A DNA stretch of 64,000 bases from Camillea tinctor. Lineage: Eukaryota > Ascomycota > Sordariomycetes > Xylariales > Xylariaceae. Where the stretch lies: the NCBI GenBank assembly GCA_022578605.1, contig MU394100.1, forward strand, positions 246,956-310,955. The letters run 5' to 3'. Below, in pieces: positions 12,412-23,055 of this stretch; position 1 is the stretch's first letter; each line of letters opens with the position of its first letter. Below the pieces are notes generated by a model that was given only the letters and a program-made list of their open reading frames with translations, was not told where the DNA came from and made no database searches. Both the position numbers and the translations under genes were made by a program.

Positions 12412-13497
12412 ATGGCCCCTCCTCCGCCCGGTAGCCGCGTCCTCATCACCGGCGTAACCGGCTACATCGGCTTCCACATCCTCCTCGACGCCCTACGCGC
12501 GGGATGGACCGTCCTCGGCACCAGCCGCTCGCAAGCACGCCTCGACAACCTCGCCAGCAACCCCGCCGTCCTCGCCGCCGTCTCCACCCCCTCCTCCCTC
12601 GAGCTCATCCAAGCGCCCGACTCGGACGACGAAGCCGAGCAGCGCGCGTTCTTCACCGCTGCCCTCCGCGGCATCACCCACGTCGTCCACACGGCGGCGC
12701 CCCTGCCCCTCCCCCACGCCAACCCCACCGCCGGCGTCCTGCGCCCCACCATCGCCGGCGCGCGCGCCCTGCTCGCCGCCCTCGCAGCCGCGCAGCCACC
12801 CCCCTCCCGCCTCGTCGTGACCTCCTCCTTCCTCGCGACCCTATCGCCCTACCCGCCCGACCCGACCATCCGCGTCACGCCCGAGACGCGGGCCCCCGCG
12901 CCCAGCGAACACGCGCTCGCCGACGTGGGGGAGGACCCGATCACGGCGTACCGGCTGGGCAAGGGGGTGGTGCTGAGGCTGCTGGACGAGTACGCCGCGG
13001 AGAGCAGCACGGACGTGGTGATCGTGTTCCCGGGGTTCGTGCACGGGGGCCACGAGGGGGCGCGGACGATGGCCGAGTTCGACGTGAGCACCATGTTCCT
13101 GATGCGCAGCCTGGTGACCGGGGTGCGGGCGCCGATGGGGCGGGTCGGCGGGGCGATCCACATCAAGGACACGGCGGCGGTGCACGTGGCGGCGCTGGAC
13201 GAGGAGAGGGTGCCGCGGGCGGGGGACGGGAAGCCGACGAGCCTCGGGGCGACGATCCCGGTCGTGTATGACGACACGTGGGGTATCGTGCAGAAGCACT
13301 TTCCCGAGGCGGTGGCGGCAGGGGTTTTCACGCAAGGGAGCGAGGAGACATGGGCTAGCGGGTGGGACTCGACGCAAACGGAGAAGCTCCTGGGTATGAA
13401 GTTTAGGAGCTATGAGGAGATGGTGGTTGACTTTGCGAAGAAGTACATTGAATTGCTGCCGAAGAGCTCGGCCGGTCATGAAGATGTCTTATCATAA
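12412..13497 (+). CDS. NAD(P)-dependent extended-SDR reductase (Gre2/dihydroflavonol-reductase-like)
   Basis: Oxidoreductase of the extended short-chain dehydrogenase/epimerase family, 361 aa, intronless. The Rossmann motif TGVTGYIG lies at residues 13-20. The catalytic YxxxK is Y180-RLG-K184, and an upstream serine lies in the VTSSF strand. Fungal relatives reduce aldehydes or ketones with NADPH; the substrate cannot be read from the sequence. No signal peptide or membrane segment, so probably cytosolic. The gene is far richer in G and C, especially at third positions, than the flanking DNA, and a long minus-strand frame opposite it is a by-product of that. Neighbours are unrelated housekeeping genes, so there is no cluster context. 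Confidence 0.9.
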   Translation: MAPPPPGSRVLITGVTGYIGFHILLDALRAGWTVLGTSRSQARLDNLASNPAVLAAVSTPSSLELIQAPDSDDEAEQRAFFTAALRGITHVVHTAAPLPLPHANPTAGVLRPTIAGARALLAALAAAQPPPSRLVVTSSFLATLSPYPPDPTIRVTPETRAPAPSEHALADVGEDPITAYRLGKGVVLRLLDEYAAESSTDVVIVFPGFVHGGHEGARTMAEFDVSTMFLMRSLVTGVRAPMGRVGGAIHIKDTAAVHVAALDEERVPRAGDGKPTSLGATIPVVYDDTWGIVQKHFPEAVAAGVFTQGSEETWASGWDSTQTEKLLGMKFRSYEEMVVDFAKKYIELLPKSSAGHEDVLS

Positions 13498-13969
13498 TAG
13501 CATCATAGGTTAGGAGGTACCGACGAGTACTTTGTATTAGTTTGTTAGTTATTTTCTCGGGTTGCCCAAAGAGTGCTCACATAAGTTGTACAGATCGATC
13601 TTGAATCAAACATAGAACTGATTATACACTTCCGTTACCTGCCAGTTTCACAAAGTTTAAAGTTACTAGCAAGGGTTGTACTAAAAGCTAATCTGATCTT
13701 AGCTCCAAATTCAGGGGTAAAAGTCTAAGAATGTCAGGTATAATGTATGTAGTATGAGCTTTCAAGGAGACTAACAGAAACAAGATTATCATATAAAAAT
13801 ACTCTATCAAAGTTGTCCTAATCCACCACCTTCAATTTGCCACTACATAATATATCAACCAACACAGAATAGAATAAAATAATCATCTTTAATCTAACCT
13901 AGGTAGAGACAATAACACCTTACGTGCGATAGAGTCGATAGATCTACCAGCAAAAAAAAAAAAAAAGAT
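13498..13969. other. Intergenic, nothing recognised
   Basis: AT-rich 3' flank of the reductase gene. Ends in a poly-A tract (about 13951-13966) just before the next putative start codon. Confidence 0.5.
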
Positions 13970-14275
13970 ATGCCATCATCTGATCTACTCCCCCCTTTTA
14001 AGGCCTTCCTCATCGAGCTACTACCAAAATCCCGCTGCTTAATCCCCACCCCCAGTCCGGACCAAATCCGAATAAGCGAAGAGGTTGGCATTACCTACTT
14101 CAGCCGCTACGTCCTATCCGAGGCGCAACCACCAGCAGCAATCTCAAGTCAACGTGTCATAGGGCTATGGTAAGAACTAGGCATAATGCGGCCGGCACAG
14201 CCGTAGCGAAGTGACTTTCCAACAACCGTTAGGTTTCCCACATCGATCTCCATTGACCGAGTATCACTGGTTTAG
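13970..14275 (+). CDS. Possible small two-exon protein or gene remnant
   Basis: An ATG frame (13970-14169) ends at a GTAAGA donor. A 63-bp candidate intron (14170-14232, ending GTTAG) joins it to 14233-14275, giving 80 aa that begin MPSSDLLPPFKAFLIELLPK. Composition looks coding (a hydrophobic helix, then Pro/Ser-rich sequence), but I recognise no family. Read without splicing it is 67 aa. The protein stops abruptly, so this could equally be the 5' remnant of a larger decayed gene. Low confidence. Confidence 0.3.
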
Positions 14276-15493
14276 AGCCAAGAGTGCTCTTCGTAATGCG
14301 GTTGGCCATTTCCTCTTTATCGGGTGTGCACGTGTGTCAACTATCCGGTACGCTTAACTTAGTGTCGGATGTGTATAGCCATGGAACACTAGGTTAGGCA
14401 GCGAGCGGTGGCTATGTGTTAGAATGCGATCCAGACAGGGCAAGCCACTCATACTCTCCTTCCGAGACAGAGTGTATCCGTAGCTAATGACTGAGACTAA
14501 ATTGAGGTCCGTGATACAACTCGAGAATCCAGTATAGGTTCTCCTTCATCGAAGTTCCACGCTCTAGAGCAAGTAAAACACCGAGCAATAACAAGGCATA
14601 TTCATAGATAATTGTGAGTGTGACCTGCCCGATCTTTTAATATTGCCTCAAACCCTGACGTCACGTTATCTCTCCTGAGCTGTCAAATATCATATCAATC
14701 AACGAGGGGGGCGGTGAATAAGAATAACGTACGTATCAGCTGAGTCAGGTGGCCTTGCGGCGTAAAATATTCGAAAACTAAGAACATCCAACAACCGAAC
14801 CAAATAGAAAGAAAGAAAAAATGTTCATCAGTCCTACTGCTTGCTAGTAGTAGTAACGTTCACTTGGAACTTCTTGGAACTACCTACTTATATGTGGCGA
14901 GACCAAATATTACGAGCTTGTTCCGATGGGCTGAACGTCCCAAATACGAGCTCCGCTGATTGACCAGGGGAGTGGAACCGTTATATCCAGCTGAGAGATA
15001 ACTCCCGGTTCGGGTTCTAAATTTGGATTTAAAGTGACGAGATTATGGTCTGCTTATTGGCAGACAGATACATATACCTTACATATAGTGATTATTGAGT
15101 GGGTATAATACGGTACCCGCCTTCCTCAGCCTCAGATTCGTTCGCGCCAGATAGGTAATCGGGATGGGAATGAGCACTAGGTGTAGGATGTTGCGCCACG
15201 CGTGAGAGAAAAAAGAAAACGACCTCTGTGCGATGTCCATGGGTCGGGTCAGACTGTCGCGTAGGACGACGATCGATTCGGGTCGATCGTATTCAGCAGG
15301 TTACTTGTGTCCTGAACCGATAAGCATAAGTCTCATGATAGCTATATAAACACTGCTCTATATCTCACATCCTTTCTCAATCTTTAACTCTCACCACCAT
15401 AGTAATAAAATACCACTCCTATTCCTCTCAACCCAAAATCAAGAAACCACCATTCTTAAGTCTACCCATTCTACCACCACACAACCATTGAAA
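14276..15493. promoter_or_regulatory. Upstream region of the secreted peptide gene
   Basis: 1.2 kb with no supported gene. A TATATAAA box at 15343-15350 lies about 145 bp before the ATG at 15494, followed by a C/T-rich leader, a typical arrangement for a strongly regulated fungal gene. Confidence 0.5.
15343..15350 (+). promoter_or_regulatory. TATA box of the small secreted protein gene
   Basis: TATATAAA, about 145 bp upstream of the start codon, followed by a pyrimidine/A-rich leader without ATGs in good context. Confidence 0.6.
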
Positions 15494-15778
15494 ATGAAGT
15501 CCACCTTCCTCCTCACTCTCCTCCCCGCCGTTCTGGCCGCCCCCAACCTCATGCAAGGCCGCCAGGACTCAACCACCACCACCACATCCGCGCCCACCAC
15601 CACAACCTCGGACCTTCCCTGTCCCACCAACCCGGACAACTGCGCCGCGCGCGGCGGGCACCTGATCTGCCTCAACGCCGGCGTGTGGTGCCGGTACACG
15701 GACCCGACGCGGGGCACGCCGGCGTTCTTCCCCGTGGACCTGGCCGGGCCGTGCCCATCGTGTCTGCCCTCGTGGTAG
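15494..15778 (+). CDS. Small secreted cysteine-rich protein
   Basis: 94 aa. The N-terminus MKSTFLLTLLPAVLAAP is a clear signal peptide, with cleavage expected after the ALA/A. A Thr/Ser-rich stretch of about 20 residues follows, probably O-mannosylated. The C-terminal domain of about 50 residues has six cysteines (PC, NC, IC, WC, PC, SC), enough for three disulfides. No hydrophobin spacing, since the CC doublets are absent. I do not recognise the family; the shape is that of effector-like or antimicrobial small secreted proteins. Start chosen at the ATG two codons inside a TTG-opened frame. A TATA box sits upstream. Function unknown. Confidence 0.75.
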   Translation: MKSTFLLTLLPAVLAAPNLMQGRQDSTTTTTSAPTTTTSDLPCPTNPDNCAARGGHLICLNAGVWCRYTDPTRGTPAFFPVDLAGPCPSCLPSW

Positions 15779-16454
15779 GCGGCGTACTTTGTATGATGTC
15801 GGGGTTGATGGACGGACCTTGAACACCCCCTTTTATTTTCTTCGCGCATGAATGAGTTGCGTTGAAAAAAAAGGGGCAGGGGATATTGTTCATCTGGGCT
15901 GTTATTAGAGGGAAGAAGAAAAAAACAGGAATAGAGAATTTTTCAGATATTCTTTCTGAAGACGTTTTAGAGGCTTTAGAGAGGATGGGGAGTTTATTAT
16001 TCTTGAGGTATACGAGTTTTGGGGAGATTGAAGGCATACATAAGTGTATAGTATAGTATGGTGAGCAAGGGATGTGTAATGATTCATTGTATGAAGGATT
16101 TTCATAGACAAACTACCTAAGTTAGGACATCAAAGTCCAATAGTAAAATAGAACAGACATGGGACAGGGATCTGAATATAATAAATATTGAGCCAGATAT
16201 TACCATATTCTGTGAGAAACGTGATTATCTAACACCCAAAATACTTCAAGATAATACACATGATCAAATGCTATTGCCAGTAACTCTGTTAAGTCTCTTA
16301 TTCAATAGGCGGTGCCCATAAAATAGATAAAACCTATTCGATGTCTGTCTACTCTTACTCAATGCGGCACTACTAGTGGAAGCAAAACCAAATACAAGTG
16401 TTCCTCAATACCCGAGGCCAATAACATCTATCAGGTTTTATCGAATCCATGTAT
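15779..16454. other. Intergenic, nothing recognised
   Basis: AT-rich convergent spacer between the secreted protein and the DUF6604-like gene. Short spurious frames only. Confidence 0.6.
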
Positions 16455-17330
16455 TTATGTATAGACAACTGATTTCAGGTCTGTCGGTAGTGAGATTCTA
16501 CAGTGCTGATAAGCCTCAACTTGCATATCGAATGAAGGATTTACCTCCTTGATAGTTTTAATAACTCCATTTAGTGACAATAATGTTAATGTAGTTTCAG
16601 GAGGTCTTGTAGAACTTGGGTTACTACTCAAGTACTCTTGTAGCTTTAGAAGTTCATTGACTTCATCATCGACATCACCCAAATATTTCATTAACATTTT
16701 ATAGGGTCGATCGATATGTGTTCGGAGGGGGTAGTTGATATCGAGAAATACCTGGGCAGCAAATACGAGGGAGAAAGGAATATGGTTGGTTTCGTCAAAT
16801 TCTTTGATGCCACGGAACAGCTCATCTTCCACAATCAATTTAGCATCAGCTCTATGCTCTAGCATAAGATCCGTAATGACTCTTGCAAGCAAAGAGCTGT
16901 CCTCTTGGACCTTTTCGTATCCAGGCTTAGACGCACGATCGCCTTGAGGGTCATATAAGCCAAGGTGCTCAAGATTATACACAGGTATTTTCTTGCCCTC
17001 TAGCCTCTCGGTATATTTTCGTACCGTAAAAGTGGTAAAGACGTACGTTCTGTCCGAAATGTCGTACGTGTCCCAGTTTAAATTATTCATATTCAGAGCA
17101 GTGAGGTCAAAGAAGCCATCTCTATATTGGGACCATATATTCCTGATTTGCCAGCGGATCTTTTCGAGATCGTATATGCGCATGTGAAGATTTGCTATCA
17201 TGTCGTCGATGTTTGTTGTAGTTTCGGCTTCATACGTATAATTATCATTATCTGCTTTTTGAGGCCGTTCAATATCTGGTGCATTTAAGAAGCCATCGGA
17301 CGGTTCGTAGACCTTGAGGGTTGCAAACAT
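16455..17330 (-). CDS. DUF6604-like protein, apparently lacking the N-terminal half of the family
   Basis: 291 aa, acidic, no signal peptide. The segment around residues 40-75 (NIDDMIANLHMRIYDLEKIR, then an IWSQYRDGFFDL motif) resembles the later part of fungal DUF6604 proteins, which normally begin with a further stretch of about 100 or more residues containing a YKxxT..WL motif. None of that is present here, and an in-frame TGA lies 60 bp upstream of the ATG at 17330, so the gene is either truncated or has an unseen upstream exon. Function of the family is unknown. The ORF itself is intact and the codon use is unremarkable. The family assignment is from memory of its pattern and is moderate. 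Confidence 0.6.
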   Translation of the reverse strand: MFATLKVYEPSDGFLNAPDIERPQKADNDNYTYEAETTTNIDDMIANLHMRIYDLEKIRWQIRNIWSQYRDGFFDLTALNMNNLNWDTYDISDRTYVFTTFTVRKYTERLEGKKIPVYNLEHLGLYDPQGDRASKPGYEKVQEDSSLLARVITDLMLEHRADAKLIVEDELFRGIKEFDETNHIPFSLVFAAQVFLDINYPLRTHIDRPYKMLMKYLGDVDDEVNELLKLQEYLSSNPSSTRPPETTLTLLSLNGVIKTIKEVNPSFDMQVEAYQHCRISLPTDLKSVVYT

Positions 17331-18784
17331 GTTGGCTACTTCGTCAGGAGAAGCTTCTGGGATTTAGTCAGGATAGTAGGCAGGTCTGGTAATGTTTGTG
17401 ATTTGAAGTTAGAGGTAATAGTGAGGGCAACTTTAGTTAGAGACCTCAGAGAAAGAGATGATAAGGTGAAGAGAGAGAACAGAAAGTGTATGAGGAGGAA
17501 AGAGAGAAGAGGAAATGTTGAGTTGAAAAAGAAAAAAAAAAGAAAGCCAGGTACCTCTAGGCAAGGTAGGTAGGTGCCTCGGGTAGTACATATTAGGTAC
17601 TGAAGGTGCTTGGATCAATTAAACCATATTTTACGCACCTTCTTGCTTACCTTCTTGCCTTCCTTCAATCTAATACGTGGATGAAAGGTACTTTCCTTAC
17701 ATGTAGGTGTACATATGAAGTATAAACCTACATGCAACCAGGATTTTACTAGACGTCAAGTACATATATTAATGCATACGATTCTAGCTAAAATAATTAA
17801 AAAAAAAAAAAAAAAGTGTTCAGCAATATATGCTGAGCGGCAGCACGTTTGGATATAACCTCATCAGACAATTCATCGATGGTGTACTAGTACGCAGACT
17901 TATTACATATCTCAGCCTTTCTAAGCATTTATGCAGCAAAGCACCAGAATGACATGCACCAATCAGCAGTCATAAAATATCTGCATTGTACCTTAGGTAT
18001 GTACCTTAGGTAGTAGTTAGCATCCTCAGCTCAGCCCATCATATTTTCTCTTTCCTCTTCCTCCTACCTACCTGCTTTAAGCACTTTTAGTGGTACAAGG
18101 GCACCTTCTTATTGAATAGCGCTATCTCAAAAGCTTAGATATGGACCTAACCTAGTCCTGTTGGGTGTAACCTAGGCTTACTAAGTAATATCGTCATCCT
18201 TGTCTTTTTTTTTTCTTTTCTTTTTTCTCTTTTCTTCTCTGGCTTGTGAAAATTTCCAAGACCCGCTTCTACACAATTACCAACCTACTTTACCTACTAT
18301 ATCATACCACCCATCCATAATCCATACACATTCCCGCAGCACCCGAGGCACAAAGGCACAAGGCATAGACGAGTACTAGCTGACAATTAAATCAATTCAT
18401 TTTTATTTTATTTTATTCTATTTTATTTATTACCATTCTCCATGCGCATTCTTACCTCATCATCTTCGGCCACGTCTCTACTTCTTAATACACATCCACA
18501 TCCACATCTACCACATCTACATCTCCAGCGTCTTACTCGTCGGGCGAAATGTGGTGGAGGTTACCTCTACTACATCACCAATAGCCCTCAATCTGGATTC
18601 GATAGCCTTGTTCGCTTCACTTGTTTCGAATTCGCGCGAATCCAGAAAAGATAAGCACCTGCACTGCGCCTTTTGGCCCTTGCGATTTTATGATCTACGC
18701 CATATAATTGCTGGTACCATCTTCTGTCCCTCTCTTCCACCTTTTCCCTACACCTACACCTACACGAATACGAATACCTACACC
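17331..18784. promoter_or_regulatory. Divergent intergenic region, DUF6604-like gene / DGK1
   Basis: 1.45 kb with poly-A and poly-T tracts (about 17801-17815 and 18206-18240), several ACCTACCT/TACCTAGG words and an AT-rich centre. The DGK1 reading frame extends upstream to 18551 without any ATG, so the first usable start is 18785. Confidence 0.5.
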
Positions 18785-20011
18785 ATGTCTGGCCGCACGA
18801 GGTCTGCTGTCCCGGCTACCCCACGCGTCATCTCCCCGAGCCCGACCCCCTCGGAAGCCCAAGAGCGATCGGCCGATTCTTACCTGGGTCCCGTCACGCG
18901 ATCCGCAGCCAAGCGCCGTCAGACGGGCCAGACCCCCCGCCTCCCCATCTACGAGAGCATCGACGAGGACTCGGACCCAGAGCTCCGTCGAGCTCGGGCG
19001 CGATCCCGAAGTCCCATAAAGTCCCGTAAACCTGCTACTATCACACCCACTAGGTCCACCCGCGCATCCAAGTCCAAGAAGAAGGAAGTCGATACACTTG
19101 TACCTGAAAGTTTGACCGAGAAGTCCGAGAGTGTCAACGGCGTACCCCCAACTTCGGATGGCCATCTTGCTCCCCCATCTCTTGCGCCCGCCGGCTGGAC
19201 TTGGCGTGATTGGCGTGACTTCAGCCGTAGCCCGAGTCCCCTCGGCTTGATCCCTATCCATCGCCATTTCAAAACCCTTATTCACAAGCACGAGGTGCCT
19301 AGAAAGGTGTTGCACGTATCTATTGGCTTCTTTGTCTACTGGTTGTATGTGAGCGGCACCCAGACCTCTTCGGTGACGCCCTATCTCATGGGCGCCCTTG
19401 TACCTATTGCCACCGTCGACTTCCTGCGCCACAAGTACGCATCCTTGAATCGCTTATACGTCAAGTGCCTCGGCGCTTTGATGCGCGAGAGTGAGTATAA
19501 TGGTTGGAACGGCGTGATCTTTTACCTTCTCGGTGCCTGGCTCGTCCTGCGTTTCCTGCCCAAGGATGTCTCTGTAGTTGCCGTTATGCTGTTGAGTTGG
19601 TGTGATACCGCCGCAAGCACCTTTGGTCGACTTTATGGAATATATACTCCACGAATCCGTCGCGGGAAATCCCTGGCCGGATCGCTTGCCGCCTTCATTG
19701 TCGGCGTCGCCACTGCCGGCTGGTTCTGGGGTTGGCTTGCTCCCCAAACTGGACCCTTTCCGGGAGATGACCAGAACCCGTTCATGTTTCAAGGGTTCCT
19801 GCGACTACCCGCGTTTGTCTCTCACTTTTTTCAACTTACCGAGGCCCAATCCACTGTCGGGGGCCCCATTGCCCTTGGTCTGATGAGTATATGGTCGGGA
19901 CTGATGGCGGCAGGTAGCGAGGTAGTAGATGTTTTTGGCTGGGATGATAACCTTACCATACCAGTTCTAAGCGGTGTTGGGATATGGGGTTTTCTTAAGC
20001 TCTTTGGCTAG
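18785..20011 (+). CDS. DGK1: DGK1, CTP-dependent diacylglycerol kinase
   Basis: Integral ER/nuclear-envelope enzyme that phosphorylates diacylglycerol to phosphatidate with CTP, opposing the lipin Pah1 in membrane-lipid supply. 408 aa, intronless. Residues 1-160 are a Ser/Pro/Arg-rich, probably disordered tail with possible phosphosites. The cytidylyltransferase-like membrane domain starts near HEVPRKVLHVSIGFF and continues through several hydrophobic segments. It includes the conserved DTAASTFGRLYG and RRGKSLAGSLAAF motifs typical of Dgk1 and dolichol kinase. Yeast Dgk1 is about 290 aa; the longer leader is usual in filamentous fungi. The start is the first in-frame ATG, MSGRTRS. Sec59-type dolichol kinase is the alternative but would have more membrane spans. 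Confidence 0.9.
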   Translation: MSGRTRSAVPATPRVISPSPTPSEAQERSADSYLGPVTRSAAKRRQTGQTPRLPIYESIDEDSDPELRRARARSRSPIKSRKPATITPTRSTRASKSKKKEVDTLVPESLTEKSESVNGVPPTSDGHLAPPSLAPAGWTWRDWRDFSRSPSPLGLIPIHRHFKTLIHKHEVPRKVLHVSIGFFVYWLYVSGTQTSSVTPYLMGALVPIATVDFLRHKYASLNRLYVKCLGALMRESEYNGWNGVIFYLLGAWLVLRFLPKDVSVVAVMLLSWCDTAASTFGRLYGIYTPRIRRGKSLAGSLAAFIVGVATAGWFWGWLAPQTGPFPGDDQNPFMFQGFLRLPAFVSHFFQLTEAQSTVGGPIALGLMSIWSGLMAAGSEVVDVFGWDDNLTIPVLSGVGIWGFLKLFG

Positions 20012-22994
20012 AAATCAACGTGGGCTAGACGGCTCCTTTCACGGGGCATCTAGGGGTTTGGATGCATAACTGGCGTTTCTGGGTGGATGGTGTAGAGTTA
20101 TGGCCTTGGCTTCGGATAGACGGAAAATTCTAGCTTGGTGGACGCCGTGAAAGGCTTTGGGCACATTTCCACTCACAATACAGGCTTACAAATTCCAACA
20201 TTCTTTTCTGGCACTACCGCCACTAGACCTGCAACGGTGTGCACTTTTCGTCCCCGGCTTGGCTCGAAAGTCACATACCGTTCTTCTGTTCATAAGTTAC
20301 TGCTTACTAGGTGTGATGTAGTGGATTTGGATAGTATGCGGGGCGGGAGATCGGTGTCCTGCTGCGCTGTCCTGTAGCCCTCCCGTGAGCGGCGGCCGGC
20401 TTAGCGGCCTAGTTGCGTATGTCGTGCATTTCTTGGGTCGAGGGAACAGGCCATGTCTACCTGTTAGAAAGGTGTCGGAGGCCTGCGACACGGCCACATG
20501 TTTATTTACCTCCGGTTTATTACACAACATGAACCTTAGGCGAACTGTCGATCGAGGCTGACATACCGCTCCCCGCCCCTATACGGCATGACAAGACGCG
20601 TCTTGCAAAATAAGAAGGTGGTGAATTCATATGTGCTGCATTTTGTGCGGCTTCGTAAAGTTCAAATCCCAGAGAGCAAGGGGCGTCCTTTTTTTTCCCC
20701 TTCTTGTTGTCAGAATCCCGCCACCCTAAGACGCCAGCAACCTCTCAGGGACTGGCAAGGCATATTCGGCTACATCTCTCGTCCTATGAAAAGATGCCCC
20801 ATCATCAAGTCCTATTTTGACTGCATAAAGGGCCAGTCAAAGCCCTGCAAGTTACTTCCATGACCAAACAGGCAGTACCCACACCTGCACCATCACTCCA
20901 CCGATATACTTGTCTTTCCACTGCTATTCCCCTTCCGAGGCTTGAGGTACATGAGACACGTCCATGGCCCAATTCCTGATCGGTCCGTTGGGAAAATCGA
21001 CTCGTGTAGACTAATGGGTTTAGATGATTTGTCCTGCGGACGATGTAGTACATTATTTCGAGCCCGCATAACTATCAGCCTTGAAGCCGGCATACACGGC
21101 GTTTTGTGCGGTTACAATTCCTCCAAGGCAAGAATACTTCATTGCCATGTCGCGGCTTTCTCCCCCTCCCTCTCCCCACGCACAACCTGGCCGCTATTGT
21201 TTGTCCTATTCTTAAGACGCCATGTCACATGAGAATCATGTACGACCGAATCCAGAACCTGCTAGGATAGAGACTGCTAGCGGTTCAAAGGGAAAATCCA
21301 AGATGCCTTTTACAGGCTATAGTTTCTAAGCCGATAAGTCTCTTTGTCGGTTAGATCTAACCTCTCGGGATTGTCGTGTCTAGTCTTAGCCAGTATCTAA
21401 CAGAAGCGGCGAGTCATGGCTCTCCACCCCACTCATACTATCCAACAATTCGCGAGGTATAAACGGGCGAGACATACCGGGCTATGCCTGTGTGAGACTG
21501 TTGCTGTCAATCTCCTAGGTTAGGCTAGTTAGCCTAATTGCATGATAATACTCTGATGATCTAAGAACAATACAAAAAAAAAAAAGTGTCAGAATATGAA
21601 AAAAGCGCATTTTGTCCGACTTTGATGCTTACTTCATATGGAATTTATCTGGGATGTACCTATAAGCTTAATCCGGAGAAGCTATCAAGACATATTCCTT
21701 TTTTTCTTCACCAAAAAAAAACACCAGCAAGGGGGATATGACAACTGGTCCTGGCGTACCGGTGCAGCAGCACGTCTGACTTGGCTGACTTGGCAGTAGT
21801 CTAAAAAGATACAATCCTGCGGAACTAGATGGTTACCCTGGCCAGCTCTGGCTTACACTAAGTGACGTCTCCGTTTGTCTATATTTTTTCCTTTTCATGC
21901 AATATTTCAATCGTCTTGTCTAACTGAGGGTACCAAGCTATCTTGTACCTTTCTACCAATAAGAACCTCTTTGTCCTCCCAGTTGATACAGTAAACTTGA
22001 CAACTTCTTAAGAATGCAAGATTATAGATTTACACGTTCCCCTCGATCTCATATCACCCACCAAAAGACGCTCGGTGCAACGTGTGGCCCTTGACCTTTT
22101 TTTCGCCTTGATACTACACTACGCATACACTCACTACACACCCACACAGAACGGGACGAAAGAGTTGAATTGACCAGTCAATTTGATCCAATGGGGCTTG
22201 GGGCGGTCCGAACAAACTCTTGATGCAGACACGTCAAAGGGCGGCGTAGGGCGGAGGAGGCCAGCGCATCTTTCTTTAAACGTACACGCGATCCAACGCA
22301 ACCCTGACGATGTACCCCCTTTCCATTTTCCAGCCAACGGGAGCGTAGCTGCGTCATGTACAGATCATGAGGGAAACAACCTAACCTATATACGTAACAA
22401 AATCCTATGTAGCTACATAGGGATTCCTCATATCGATTTTTTTTTTTTTTTTGAAAGAGAATGAAAAGAAAATAGAGATAACCCCCACGACGCCAACGGT
22501 TTTTTTTTTTTCGGTCTGGCTCTCTGCCTGTTCCATGCTGTTTACCGTGATCACAAACACACGTTTCCGAGACACTGGACCCTGAGATGGGAAGACCCAG
22601 TCGTGCAACCCATGTGGAAATCTTTATGACCACCATGGCGGGGCACGGTTTTCTTATGCTTGATGGAAACTTTGGAGGGGCAAAGCCGAGAAGAAGGTGG
22701 GTTAGCGAGGAGTTTAGAGAGTTCGTGAGCCAAGAGACGTAGCAATTTGGTTCGTCTATACAATATTTCCCTTTCTTACCTTCTTCCCCCTTCTTTCTTT
22801 TCTTCCTTACACTAGCGTTCTTCTGTCCCCCCTCTCCCCTCCTTAGATTTTTGCAGTTTTCTTACCCTTCCCACCGACCGATATTCTTGAATTTCTAACC
22901 AATCAGAAAAATTCCCTTTCTACATATTCTGGAAAATCCCTACCTAACCGGTCCCCCGAGAACACTTACACACGCTATGCGTACATAAAATACG

Positions 22995-23055
22995 TACATA
23001 CCTACCTACATACACATACACGCATACATACATCCATACATACACACACGTACAG
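22995..23055. repeat. TACA/CATA tetranucleotide microsatellite
   Basis: Imperfect TACC, TACA and CATA repeats in a pyrimidine-rich intergenic region. Confidence 0.8.

Noticed and set aside
12462..13479. Long frames on the minus strand and in other plus frames opposite the reductase
   Set aside because: They arise from the high GC content of the real gene; their products are Arg/Pro/His-rich with no domain.
18551..18784. N-terminal extension of DGK1
   Set aside because: The frame is open but contains no ATG before 18785, and the sequence looks like untranslated leader.
20657..20680. tRNA-like T-loop (GTTCAAATCCC)
   Set aside because: No A-box, anticodon arm or acceptor stem can be formed around it.
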